Shown here: in pieces, positions 31,443 to 42,831 of the stretch
Layout of the letters: every line of letters begins with the position of its first letter
Numbering within the stretch: the first letter of the stretch is position 1
NCBI RefSeq assembly: GCF_048569485.1
Contig: NC_134357.1
Coordinates: forward strand, 108,360,744 to 108,424,743
From: Anomaloglossus baeobatrachus
Lineage: Eukaryota > Chordata > Amphibia > Anura > Aromobatidae
Length of the DNA: 64,000 bases
Direction: 5' to 3'
Position numbers and translations under genes: made by a program
Notes under the pieces: model-generated
Databases searched by the model: none
What the model was told of the DNA's origin: nothing
Seen by the model: the letters and a program-made list of their open reading frames with translations, nothing else

Positions 31443-32725
31443 GGCAAATCCCGGGATATGAAGATGAATTATGACTTCCAGTCATAATCGCTCATCACTC
31501 CCTGACAGTGCCCCCCTCCCTTCTTGTTCTCAATGTCCAGCATCTGTGAAGGTGTCACATCCCATGGCCATCTCCTATGATATGGAAATTAGGTGATGTG
31601 GGAACAATGGACACAGGATGACTCCCTGCCGTGACCCTGTGGTAGGAGCTGCTATCTAGTTAGCAAGCTTGGAAGTATCCAGACAGAACGACTCCAGTAA
31701 AAAATGGTTCATATCTCGCAAGCCATATTTCCGATAAATATGGCAACCATAAAAATGGTGTCTCCGCATGCGGACGATGCTGGCACACCCCTTTTTATGG
31801 GAGCGGGAGCTTGGGAAATACCCCAGGCGTGATATCAGCCAATGGGGAACTAGTAGACAAGTCATGAGTCCTCTCATTCTGTAGCTAAATTCATAACTGT
31901 CACAATGAGAGCATTGATGTCCGCTTACGACGCTCCCAGGCAAAGTTATGGCCCATATTCCATGTGTGGATTTTGTCCATAACTCCAGCCAGGGGTGGAG
32001 CAGTGCTCCCTCTGAGGTCACTAAGGTAGGAGGGGACCTGGATTTGCCCAGGTTGATAACCCTACTTCGGCCATTTTCCAGGGTTCTTTCGCTGGGGGTC
32101 ACGTGTAGGAAACATCTGTGGGAGTTCCTGGAAACCTGGTCTACAGCGCCCCCCTGTGGCCAGACGCACAAGGTAACTGATTGAATTGCATACCTGTTTG
32201 TAAACCATGCTTTATCTGTAACTGTACTCTGACATATGTATATTCTGTAGATTCCCTATTGTATATATTGTAGTTTCTAGTGTGCTTTAGGCTGATTAAA
32301 TTATATAATTAATCTTGGGCTGTTCTGTTATCTCGATCTTGAATCCCACGTCTGTGTGTTCGGCTAATAGTTACCGTGAAGCGGTTGGTGGCAGCGAGTT
32401 GTGCCAAGGATTATTGTGGGGAGGCCAGTGAGATCCGGGGAGGTTTTATATATTCCGCCCGCGGAGGTCGGGGGAATATATACCCTACTCTCACTGGGGA
32501 CCCTTCAATAATCGGCATAAGTAGTATAGCGGCCCCCTTGCTTATTGTCGGGCAATTCCATAATTGGCCTGACTATAAGAGGGGCGCTAGAGAGCGCGTC
32601 ACGTGCTCTGTCTGTCGGTCGGGAGGTATAAAGGAGGGGTGACCCCCACTTGTTACCCCCCGATTGTGACGTACTGGTAGCCAGCGCGGGGGATTTCTGA
32701 GTGACCCCCCCGGTGGTTTGTGACA
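31438..32725 (+). repeat. 3' LTR of the Gmr1-like element
   Basis: Almost identical to the 5' LTR, one base longer. The TATA box is at 32627-32634. It is followed directly by the CAAGG duplication and then by the hAT-like element sequence. Confidence 0.92.
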
Positions 32726-33429
32726 CAAGGTATTCATAAGTCGTCAAGCATTTTGGTATTTGCCTGGTGAGTTTCAAATCCCCTACCCCACCTGTTTGGT
32801 GCCTAATTTTTAGCTACTAAACTTGCAGAGCTTGCCTACCAACCACAGTAATGCCATAGCCATATTTGCTATTGGCATTACTGGGAGGGGCAGGCGCAGT
32901 GAAAAAAAAAAATGATGTACAGTCCACCGTCTATTTGTGAAAACCAGCACAGTTAAAGTAGACAGCAGGGGACTGATATTTTCAGGCTGGGAAGATCCAT
33001 GGTTATTGGGCCCTTCCCAGCCTAAAAATAGCAGGCCACGGCCGCCCCACAATTGGTGCATCCATTACATGCACCAATTGTATCGTTTTAACCAGCTCAT
33101 CCCAATTGCCATGGTGCAGTGGCAGTCAGGGTAACATATGGGGTTGATGTCAGCTGTGAGCTGGGTTGGAAATGGAGAGGTGTATATGAGACCCCCCAAT
33201 ACCAATCTAGTAAGTGAAAAGAAAAAAAACACAAACACACAAAAATCCTTAATTTTGAATTTTAGAAAACACACCCTCTTTCATCAATTTATTAACCTCC
33301 AAGACATCCTCACAGATCCAATGTAGTCCCCACAACGTCCCACGATGGTCCTGGCTCTGTTACATCTAGAGGCCATGGTGATCGGTGACATTAGATACAT
33401 GACTGTTAACCACGGCCTCCGAAACAAAT

Positions 33430-34600
33430 TGATAACAGCATGGGAGCTGCCAGAAGCGACCTCAGATGAACTTGGTACTGGACTGTCTGACTGTGTGTCA
33501 TGGTGGAAGTGCAGTCCAACAGTCCAGCACTGAGATCACCTGAGGTCACTTGTGGTAGTTCTCACAGTATGCTCTGTGTGAGCCACCAGCTGTGACCTTA
33601 GGTAGACTTTAAGGTTACTGGAGTTCCCAGCCACCGGGTCACATGGCAGTTGTCAACCCAGTAATTTAAGGGAGCCTTTAAGATTCCTGGTGTTCCCAGC
33701 TGTTGGGACACCTGGAGACTCCCTTAATGTTCCTTTGATGTTTCCAGGCCACACAGCTTCCAGTAGACCCCGTTGGTTGTGAATTCTGGTAAAATTTATT
33801 TTACCAGAGTTCTCAGCCGCTGAGTCTCATGGTAGCTGTCAATCTGGTAACTTTAAGGGAGCCTTTAACGTTCTTGGACACCTGGAGGCTGTGATGGGGT
33901 TGACAGCTGCCGTGAGATTTGGTGGCTGTAAACTCAGGTAACCACTGTATCTCTCAACAGCTGTGAGGCCCATAAACCTTTAAGGAGCCTTTAAGGAAGA
34001 CTTAAAGGTTTCTGGAGTTCCCAGATGTTAGGATGGTTGGAAGCTGTGAACTCTGGTAAGAGTTCACAAGCTCCAGATTTCCCAGCAGCTGTGAAGTCCA
34101 GGAACCCTAAGGAATCCCTTAAATGTTCCCTTAAAGTTGCCAGGTTAACAACTTCTGCGATGCTGGGAGCTACAGTAACCTTAAAGTCTACCTTAAAGGC
34201 TCCTTTAAGGTTTTCAGGCCTCACAGTCACCAGACTGTTAAACTGCTCTGCTGCAGTGTCACGCAATCCAACAGTCTAGCACTGAGTTCACCTGAGGTCA
34301 CAGCTAGCTGCTCCCAAAGAGGGTACTATAAGAACTACTAAAAGTGACCTTATGTAAACTTAGTGCTGGACTGTCAGACTGTGCTGCCACCATGACACTC
34401 AGTCAGACAGTCCAGCACTGAGTTCACCTGAGGTCACAGCTGGCGGCTGACACAGAGGAAATCATGAGAACTACAAGAAGTGACCTCAGGTAAACTCAGT
34501 GCCGGACTCTCAGACTGTGCTCCTGCAGTGACACACAGTCAGACAGTCCAGCATTGAGTTCACCTGAGGTCACTTCTGTCAGCTCCCATGCTGCTGTTTG
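33430..34600. repeat. Palindromic tandem repeats inside hAT-like copy 3
   Basis: Two repeat types are interleaved. One is a ~100-bp palindromic unit pairing GACCTCAGGTAAACTCAGTG-like with CACTGAGTTCACCTGAGGTC; it occurs near 33460-33560, 34235-34310, 34345-34435 and 34480-34570. The other is a run of units containing TTTAAGGGAGCCTTTAAG and GAGTTCCCAGC (about 33600-34220). No coding frame is supported. Confidence 0.65.
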
Positions 34601-35535
34601 TGTGTCCCAGAGTCTGCGTTGAATGGTCATGCTTTCATACCATGGCCTCCGGATGTAGCAGAGTCTGGATTGTCATGGGACGTTATGTGGATTATCTCAG
34701 ACCTGCGAGGGTGTTTTGGGGGTTAATACATTCTTGATAATAATAATAAATAAATAAATAAAGGATTTTCATGTGTTTGTGTTTTTTTTTTTCTTTTTAC
34801 TTACAGGGTTAGTAGTGTGGGGGTCTAAAAGATACCTCTCTATTACCAACCCAGGGCTTGATGGCAGCTGTGATTTTTGACAAATCACCGCTAACATCAA
34901 CCCCATATATTACCCAAGTTGTCACCTCATCAGGGTAATTGGGATGAGCAGGGTAACGAGACACAATTAGCGTATCTAATGGATGCACCAATTGTGAGGT
35001 TGCTGCGGGCTTCTAATTTTAGGCTGCGGAGGGCCAAGTAACCAAGGACCTTCCCAGCCTGAGAATTCCAGTCCCCAGATGTCTGATCTATCTGCGCTAG
35101 TTATCAAAAATGGGCAGAAGCCCATGTCATTTTTTTATAATTATTATTATTATGATTACTTAAAAAATAATAAAAAGATTAAACAGCACAGGGGAGCTTT
35201 TATTTTTAAGAGCCAGCCAAGTCAGCTGTCTATTTTACTTGCACTGGTTATCACAAATAGGTGGGGGACCGCACATCAAAGTGTCATAATACTCTGACAA
35301 CATTGTTCCAAAAGCTACCTGTGTTTCAGAGATGCATCCAGGCATCTTCTATATGCTGTTCCCATTCAATTTCAGTACTTTGCCATCCATTTCAGCTTTT
35401 TTATAGGCCCGCCAGACAACCTAGGATGGTCCACTAGAAAATTATTAGAGATTTCCATTGATTTGCATTAGATTAGTAAGAAATATTCGAGACGAATAAT
35501 CTGAACCCGAATATTTTAGTATTTGCCCATCACTA

Positions 35536-35746
35536 GTCAGATCACTTCTTTTAGCTTCTCTGTAGCTTTTGAAGCACGTAAAAGAAAATAAAAAAAACCC
35601 CATTATATTCACAAGTCTGTTTTGACATTGCTACATTGCTGTGCATATATTCATCGTTTTTAATGTTTATTCAGTACTTTTTCAGGTAAGTTACAGGCGG
35701 AATCTGCCTGAAAAAAAGATTTTGTGTGAACATAGCCCGAAACACA

Positions 35747-35791
<45 letters not shown>

Positions 35792-36549
35792 ATATGGTAT
35801 ATTACTAAAACTACAGAGCCTATTTAGACAATATTGGGGAATATGTATCAATACTGCCTCATTCACAGATTTACAGATAAGTATTTTTGATTAGTATTTC
35901 ATCAGTATTTGTATGCCAAAAGCAGGGGTGTCTCAAAAATACAGAACAGGTGTCAATCTTACAATTCTGTGTTTTCTCTCTGAGTTCCATTTAGTGAACG
36001 TGGTAAACCTAAGGGTTTGCTCACATCTGGGTATAATAAATTGGTCCGTTTATCTAGAAAAGTTGGACGAGTGAAATCTGTTTGGTATTCAATATGTCAT
36101 GTGTGTGTGTAATTATATTCTCGCCTAGCGTCCATATGCCATCTGTATACAATGCGTATTTTTTCTCAGCAGCTATTATTCTACAATCATTTACAGGACC
36201 ATTTACAGTGTCCTGTGCTACAGAATCGTAATGTATCCATAAAAAGACAGACTCTATATGGATGATCCGTGTGGTGTCCGTTTTCTTTCATACTCATTGA
36301 CTTCCATTGGCGAGTCTCAGTCGTACGACCACACATCGCATGCTGTGATTTTTTTCCTTCAGGCCGTAAACAGCTGAGGAAAAAATCTCTCATCAGCACT
36401 GACTTATTGTTTTTCATTGATGTGAGTGCAATCAGATTTTTTTTTATCAGCTTACACTCGGCGTATTTATATGCAGATGTGAGTGGGATCTAATACTCAT
36501 CATGGGAATCAAGCCTAAAAGTTATCTGTTGAGTAAGGACACCGCAGTG
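35536..36549. other. Intergenic AT-rich sequence with (ATT)n
   Basis: Contains an (ATT)n microsatellite at 35759-35790 and worn MITE-like text (AGTATTTGTATGCCAAAAGC near 35900) also seen near 47,300. No gene is seen. Confidence 0.5.
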
Positions 36550-36552
36550 TAA

Positions 36553-36969
36553 AGGCCCAGTCAGACACAACGACTTACCAGCGATCCCGAAAACGATACG
36601 ACCTGATAAGGATCGCTAGTAAGTCACTGGTAAGTTGCTGGGAGGTCGCTGGTGAGATGTCACACAGACAGGCCTTACCAACAACGCAGTAACAATCAAC
36701 GACCTGTATAACGATCTCGGCGGGCGTTGGGACCGTGTTAGGAGGTCGTTGGTAGGTGTCAAACACAGCGATGCGTCCTGTCCAGCAGGACATCTCCTTT
36801 GAAGAAAATAGTCCGGACCATTCAGCAACGACTAGCGATCTTTCAGCATGGGCCTGATTGCTGGTAGGTGTCACACATAACGAGATCGCTGGCAAGATCG
36901 TTGCTGCGTCACAGAAACTGTGACTCAGCAACGGTCTCGTTAGCGATCTCGTTGTGTGTGACGGGGACT
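36553..36969. mobile_element. Harbinger-like MITE, copy E1
   Basis: The left end AGGCCCAGTCAGACACAACG and the inverted right end AGTCCCCGTCACACACAACG are flanked by TAA (36550-36552, 36970-36972). The interior has GCGATCTCG- and AACGATCTCG-type motifs in palindromic order. No coding capacity. Confidence 0.75.
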
Positions 36970-37026
36970 TAAGTGAATTCAGTTTTGAAGGTTTTTTTGG
37001 AGAGGTGAGGCAGTTACAAGAAGTAA

Positions 37027-37746
37027 GGGGTGCTTCACACATAGCGAGATCGCTATCGAGATTGCTGCTGAGTCACGGTCTTTGTGACGCAGCAGTGACC
37101 TCATTAGCGATCTCGCTGTGTGTGACACTGAGCAGCGATCTGGCCCCTGCTGTGAAATCGCTGCTCGTTACACACACCTCTGGTTCATTTTTTAGACGTT
37201 GCTCTCCCGCTGTGAAGCACACATCGCTGTGTGTGACAGCGAGAGAGCAACGATCTGAATGTGCAGGGAGCAGGGAGCCGGCGTCTGGCAGCCTGTGGTT
37301 AGCTGTAACTAAGGTAAATATCAGGTAACCAAGGGAAGCCCTTTCTTGGTTACCCGATATTTACATTAGTTACTAGCACCGCCGCTCTCAGGCTGCCAGT
37401 ACCAGTGCCAGCTGGAGTACAGATCGGGTAAATAAGCACAGCAGTTTGCTTATTAACCCAATGTGTACTGTGGCTAGGAGTGCAGGGAGCCAGCGCTAAG
37501 CGGTGTGCGCTGGTAACAAAGGTAAATATCGGGTAACCAAGCCCTTGGTTTCCCGATATTTACCTTACTTACCAAGTGCAGCGTCGCTTCCACGCGTCGC
37601 TGCTGGCTGGTGGCTGGTCACTGGTCGCTGGTGAGATCTGCCTGATTGATAGCTCACCAGCGACCATGTAACGACGCACCAGCGATCCTGACCAGGTCAG
37701 ATCGCTGGTGGGATCGCTGGAGCGTCGCTAAAGTGTGACGGTACCC
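37027..37746. mobile_element. Harbinger-like MITE, copy E2
   Basis: Starts GGGGTGCTTCACACATAGCG and ends AGTGTGACGGTACCC. It is flanked by TAA (37024-37026, 37747-37749). The interior carries GGTAAATATCGGGTAACCA-type arms in both orientations, matching copies A and D. It lies only about 50 bp from copy E1. Confidence 0.78.
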
Positions 37747-37854
37747 TAAATCCAGAATGGCTCCCACTGTGATCAGATTACAGGTATTTTGAACATGCAG
37801 TTCCTACAGACAATCATGAGGTGCAGCTTTGTGTTTTACCCTTTAAAAGGAGTA

Positions 37855-38164
37855 TTCCCATTTCCAAGATCTTGTCCCAATATGTAGTAAATATAATAAG
37901 AATATTAGCAAATACCTCCAATTAGAAATGTAGTATAGTCTTTGTGATAAGCTATGTCACTTACCTCATGTGCAGGGCATTGCAGCTCAGGTATCCATGG
38001 TTACAACCACTAGCAAATAACTAACTGTCCCTATGTGCATGGCCGTAATCTTGGATACCTAAGATACTGTAATGCCCTGCACATAAGGTAAATAACATAG
38101 GAGGTATTTGCTAATCTTATTATTACATATTACAATAGGATCTTGGAGATGGGAATATCCCTTT
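37855..38164. mobile_element. Short foldback MITE (AAAGGGATATTCCCATCTCC)
   Basis: The left arm AAAAGGAGTATTCCCATTTC and the inverted right arm AAAGGGATATTCCCATCTCC continue inward (GCAAATACCTCC / GGAGGTATTTGC, TGCAGGGCATT / AATGCCCTGCA). TTAA-like flanks. About 310 bp, no coding frame. Confidence 0.7.
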
Positions 38165-38284
38165 AATCTAATTTTTTTCAATATAGTGGAGTTCATTCTT
38201 GATGATAACTACAGTCAGGGGTCATGACAGATAAGACAGTTAATAACACAAAACATAATGACACACAACATAATAGCTTGCTTA

Positions 38285-38708
38285 ACCACTTAGTGGTAGC
38301 TGGCAGACATGTTTGGTGGCCTTGCGGTTTTTGCCGCGGTTGTGCTGCATGAATTGCTGCAGAAAATGTTCATAACCTTGCGGCAGTCCTTCCCCAGCAA
38401 AACCTATGGTAAAAAAAACACAGCGTTTTTTCCCCTACAGGTTTTGCAGCAAAATTTCTGCAGCAAAAAAGAATGTACATGTCACTTCTTTTCCGCAGGT
38501 ACCTGCGTTTTTTGCCATAGCTAATGGTAAAAAACCGCAGGGAACAACCTGTGGAGAATTCGCAGCAATACCGCAAAAAAAACGCGGCAAACCACATGCG
38601 GTTCTCGGGTGCGGTTTGCTGCATTTTTTTTACCGCAGGTGCGGTAATCTTTCAGAGTGCGCAGAATTTTCTTAGGAAAATTCCATTTTCTAGTGCGAAC
38701 AGGGTGTC
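38285..38708. mobile_element. MITE-like GCGGTTTTT/AAAACCGC block
   Basis: Dense alternation of GCGGTTTTTGCC, CAGCAAAA and AAAACCGCAGG motifs on both strands. The right edge, inverted, is GACACCCTGTTCGCACTAGA, similar to the ends of the element at 10641. The left terminus is not clear. Confidence 0.4.
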
Positions 38709-39140
38709 ATTATATGGAGTAATGCTGCTACACTGACAGCACTGCAGATAGAGAAGTTGTAAAAAGATTGAAATTGCTGTAGAGTTTTCTCCATGATATC
38801 AATATGAACAAGTGATGCACAAACACAATGGGCACAATGGTTTATGAATGATGTGCCTGATGATACTGTGATGTGGGTCTGGTACTGCCTTGCCCCCTTG
38901 CACCTAGACTATAAAATGCAGGCATGTTTTTATCAAGATTTTTATCAAAGTCCAAAAAAATTCAGTGAGTTGTAAAACGAAAAAATATTATAAAACAGGG
39001 CAGAAAACATATAATTAATATGCACAATTCTTTTCTGCAGTCTGGGTGTCACATATTCTCATATATTCAGGGCTGAAAGTCAAAATCTATTTTGTAGTTT
39101 CTGTCACAGAACAGCTACCTAAAGTTGAAGAATAATAGAG

Positions 39141-40275
39141 TGACGCCCTGGACTAGCCAGGTAGTCACAGGTAGACCCCCTGCACAAACACCAGCCCCTA
39201 ATAAGGTGACAGCAGCCAACCTACAAAACCCTTGTCACCTCCCTCCGGGTTTGATGTTCACACCAGGAGGCGGAGCCAGGTGGTTGGCCACGCTCACCGA
39301 GGAGTTCACAGGCCCTGAGGCAGGAAAAACAGCGTAGATTAGTTTTGACAGTGAAGTGGAGTAGAGTTCAAGTGCAGACCTGTGTCCAGGTCTGCCACAG
39401 TCTAACACCAGGTGTCTGGGTTGGAGCCCAGTCACCTCTGGCAAGGAGGCAGACGGTGGTTGCCACCTGCAGGAGCCGGGAAGACGGCTGGTGGAACCGT
39501 AAGGGAACCGAACCGGGGAGCCAACTGGAAACCGGAGCACCAGGAGGGGTACTCAGACCCAGAACGAGGTCCAGAAGCCACTGGGCCATATTGAATTCAC
39601 TGATTGAGGTCTGGACCTTAGGTCCTTTCCCGTCCCAAGACTCGAAAGACGGCAACAGCCTACTGAGGGGGATAGAAAGCCACTGCACAGGCAGAGACAT
39701 CCAACGGGCCAGCGCCTGCAGGCAAACGGGTTCCCCGACACACATCAAGCCGGGGAGCGGACTACCGTTGCTGAAGCATAGGCAGTCAAATTCGACTAAA
39801 GAGGTGCAGGAGAAAGGCGGGGACCACCAACCTGAGAAAGGGGCACAGCGCAGCCGGCTGCGGGCACCGACCACCATGCTTTTTGGTTTACCAGAGACAC
39901 CGGTGTATCTGTCATAGTGAGTACAACAGTGCCCTTGGGCCACGCACCGCACCACACCATCTTGCCCGCACCTCACAACCACCGGGCCCCGGGACCATCA
40001 CCCCCTGCCCACGGAGGGGTCAACACCAAGCTACATAACATTGTCCCTGGGAGCCTAGTTAACAGCAGCGGTGGTGTCCACAATCACCACAACCCGTGGG
40101 TGGCGTCACAAACTTTAATCCCTAAAAACACCTGAACCTCCCCACCGAAGTCCCTACACATAGCGCCAAACCCCTTTTAGAGTGACGTGACCCCCGGGTC
40201 TGGAGGCGCTTGAGCCACCCACCAAACGAGCCCGGACCCAAGCGGCTCGGCTGCGGCCGAGCACGGAGCGGTACA
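39141..40275 (+). mobile_element. Solo LTR, relative of the 57-62 kb LTR family
   Basis: Starts TGACGCCCTGGACTAGCCAG, resembling the minus-strand LTR start of the 57-62 kb element (TGTGGCGCCCTGGACAAGCC). It shares CCGTGGGTGGCGTCAC near its right part and ends about GGTACA. Flanks AGAG and ACAG agree at three of four bases. It is decayed; no internal region. Confidence 0.5.
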
Positions 40276-40998
40276 ACAGTACTACAGCCAAATGCTTATA
40301 CAACTCCGTACATGGCGGAGCACCAACAATTACACATGTAAACACAAAAATTGAAAGAACTACATGAGCATGTATGGGGGAGATCACACATGGCAGATTT
40401 GTTGAATCCCAGCACACACATCTGAACTGGGAGTTCTGATCTTTATTCAGATGAATGGGAGCGTCGCAGAAATCTACCACGTGTGACCTCACCCTAGGAG
40501 CTCCATCTTACCGACTCAGACGTTCTTCCAGTATAGAAGGTCTTATGTCCCTATATCCAATGTGGAAAAATTTATACTGCCTCTCACTTCCAGTGAAATT
40601 CCCTCCAATCTAATCTCTCCAATCAGATCTCTGATAAAGGTATGTGCTTACAATGAATACAAAAAGCTAATATTTGCCTTTCAGACTTGCTGCCAAGACT
40701 ATGTATTGTGAGAAGGGATTCAATTACGTGAATACTTGGAGACTGCATTAAAATAATAAACTTTTCTTTTAACACTTTGCTCAGGCCATACAAATGCACT
40801 TTAGGATTGCTTAAATCAATTGGAGACATGTCTCTTACATATGTGGGTGGTCTTAGGAGTTATTTTGAAAAGATCATTTATTTTATTTTTATAAACACAT
40901 TTTTGATACATATCGTAACATGAGGACAGATGCCATTTAGATGTAGCTGGGCACATAATTGTAAACCGCCACAAAAACACTATTATGGGGGTCATGGA
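40276..40998. other. Unassigned sequence
   Basis: AT-rich DNA between the solo LTR and hAT-like copy 2. I see no gene, RNA or clear repeat. Confidence 0.5.
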
Positions 40999-41688
40999 TA
41001 GAGTTGAGCGATGTTCGAGGTTTGCCAATATCATGTTCGAGAGATTGTGGTGGGTGCTCGAGATCGAACTCGAACTCGAGCTTTTTGCTAAAAGCTCGAT
41101 AGTTCGAGTTACGTTCGAGAACGGTTCGATCACCATAAACGTAGCTTTTCACAGTAAGTATATGCACATATTGATATCTGCATGCGTCCTGCGTCCCCAG
41201 CACAATCCCTCTCACTTTCCTACTCAACGATCACGGGCGCCTCGCTCCACGTCTGTCACAAATCTGTGGCGTCTTTTCCTCTTTATAAAATGGCTGCCGC
41301 TTCATTAGTCAATTAGTTATTCCATGCTTTCCCCACCCACCGGCGCCTATGATTGGTTGCAGTCAAACACGTCCTCAAGCGGAGTGACAGCTGTCTCACT
41401 GCAACCAATCACAGCGGGCGGGCTGGCTGGTCTATATCTTGCAGTAAAATAAATAAATAAATAATTAAAAAAAAAAAATGCGGTTCCCCCAAATACCCCA
41501 AATACCACTCCAGGTCCAACGTAATCCACACAACACTGTCAGCTCTGCTCCCTGAAGAGGCAGCAGCACCGTAGAACACCATTGCGCTATATCAGGTCCA
41601 CGTAGCAATGAAGTGAATCGCGCTGTCAGAGACTTCAGTCAGCACTGCAGGCTTCAAGATTACAAAATCTGCCTATCTTTATCAATAG

Positions 41689-41755
41689 AGGCAATAGCTC
41701 AGTGGGTAGAGAGGGTAGCAGCATTAGGTCCCGAGTTCTAATCTCGGCCATCCCG
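41689..41755 (+). repeat. tRNA-like segment inside hAT-like copy 2
   Basis: A-box-like TAGCTCAGTGGGTAGAG and B-box-like CCGAGTTCTAATCTCGG (perfect T-stem) at tRNA-like spacing, followed by a T-rich run. The acceptor stem does not pair and the anticodon arm is poor. It is read as a tRNA-derived SINE or tRNA pseudogene, not a working tRNA. Copy 1 lacks it. Confidence 0.5.
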
Positions 41756-42423
41756 GTGAAGAATTTAATTTTTTTTTTAATTATATCGTGCAGTAAAATA
41801 AATAAATAAATGAAAAAAAATAAAAAATGCGGTTCCCCCATACTTGATACCAGCCAGGATAAAGCCACACTGCTGGAGGCTGGTATTGTCAGGATGGGGA
41901 GCGCCACGTTATCGGGAGCCCACCACCCTAACAATATCACCCAGCAGCCGCCCGGAATAGCCGCATCCATTAGATGCGACAGTCTCGGGGGACTCTACCC
42001 AGCTCATCCCGAATTTCCCTGGTGCGGTGGCAATCGAGGTAATAAAGAGTTAATCATGCCAGGCGTCTCACCGAGACACCTTCTATGATCAACCTAAAAG
42101 TGAAAGTAAATAAACTCACACACCGAAAAATCCTTTTTTTGGAATAAAAAACAAAAAACCACCCTGTTTCACCCCATTATTAATCCCCAAATACACATCC
42201 AGATCCGACGTAATCCACACGACACTGTCAGCTCTGCTACAGAACACAAGTGCTCTGTCTCCGCTCCACGTAGCACATGAAGAGAATCGCGCTGTCACCT
42301 CAGACTTCACTCTGCTTTCCAGAGCTCAAGATAATTATATTATTATTTTAATTATGCACAGAGGGGAGTAGCCGGACATCATCTATCAAGGTCTGTGTCT
42401 TTCCCCATCTATGTTTGTCTGTC

Positions 42424-42500
42424 TCTCTGGTTTCTTTCTTTCATTCTTTCTTTCTCTTTCTTTCTTTCTCTTTCTTTCTTTCTTTCTTTCTTCCTTTCTC

Positions 42501-42531
<31 letters not shown>

Positions 42532-42745
42532 CTCTCTGTCTTTCTTTCTCTCTCTTTCTTTCCTTCTCTCTTTCTTTCTTTCTCTCTCTTTCTTTTTTCT
42601 TTCTTTCTCTCTCTCTTTCTCTCTCTCTTTCTTTTTTCTTTCTTTCTCTCTCTCTTTCTTTTTTTCTTTCTCTCTCTCTTTCTTTTTTCTTTCTTTCTCT
42701 CTCTCTCTTTCTTTCTTTCTCTCTTTCTTTCTCTCTTTCTTTCTC

Positions 42746-42780
<35 letters not shown>

Positions 42781-42781
42781 C

Positions 42782-42821
<40 letters not shown>

Positions 42822-42831
42822 TCTTTCTTTT
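42424..42831 (+). repeat. (CTTT)n microsatellite inside hAT-like copy 2
   Basis: About 400 bp of CTTT and CTCT units at the same internal position as the C/T tract of copy 1; both are followed by GCACTGATGCATCAGCT. Open frames of SFFLS on plus and KERKKE on minus are artefacts. Confidence 0.92.

Larger units (their letters stand above)
24853..32725 (+). mobile_element. Young LTR retrotransposon, Ty3/gypsy superfamily, Gmr1-like order
   Basis: A 7.87-kb element with two ~1.29-kb LTRs, a leader, one continuous gag-pol frame and a polypurine tract. It is bounded by a perfect 5-bp duplication CAAGG (24848-24852, 32726-32730). The LTRs differ at about three places over ~1290 bp by eye, so the insertion is very recent, likely well under a few million years under usual neutral rates. 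It looks whole: I see no obvious break. The gene order (integrase before reverse transcriptase) is that described for Gmr1-like elements of fish and other deuterostomes. It sits inside a hAT-like element. Confidence 0.93.
24800..35535. mobile_element. Non-autonomous hAT-like element, copy 3, split by an LTR retrotransposon
   Basis: The left end TAGTGATAAGTGAATA (24800) and the inverted right end TAGTGATGGGCAAATAC (to 35535) are matching terminal repeats in the hAT style. Flanking 8-bp duplications are not recognisable. Without the LTR insert at 24853-32725 it is about 2.9 kb. Interior modules resemble copies 1 and 2 (TGCATCCATTACATGCACCA, CATGGTGCAGTGGCAGTCAG). No transposase. It lies just upstream of the intelectin start. 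Confidence 0.6.

Noticed and set aside
41689-41755. Functional tRNA gene
   Set aside because: The acceptor stem does not pair and the anticodon arm is poor; a tRNA-derived repeat is more likely.
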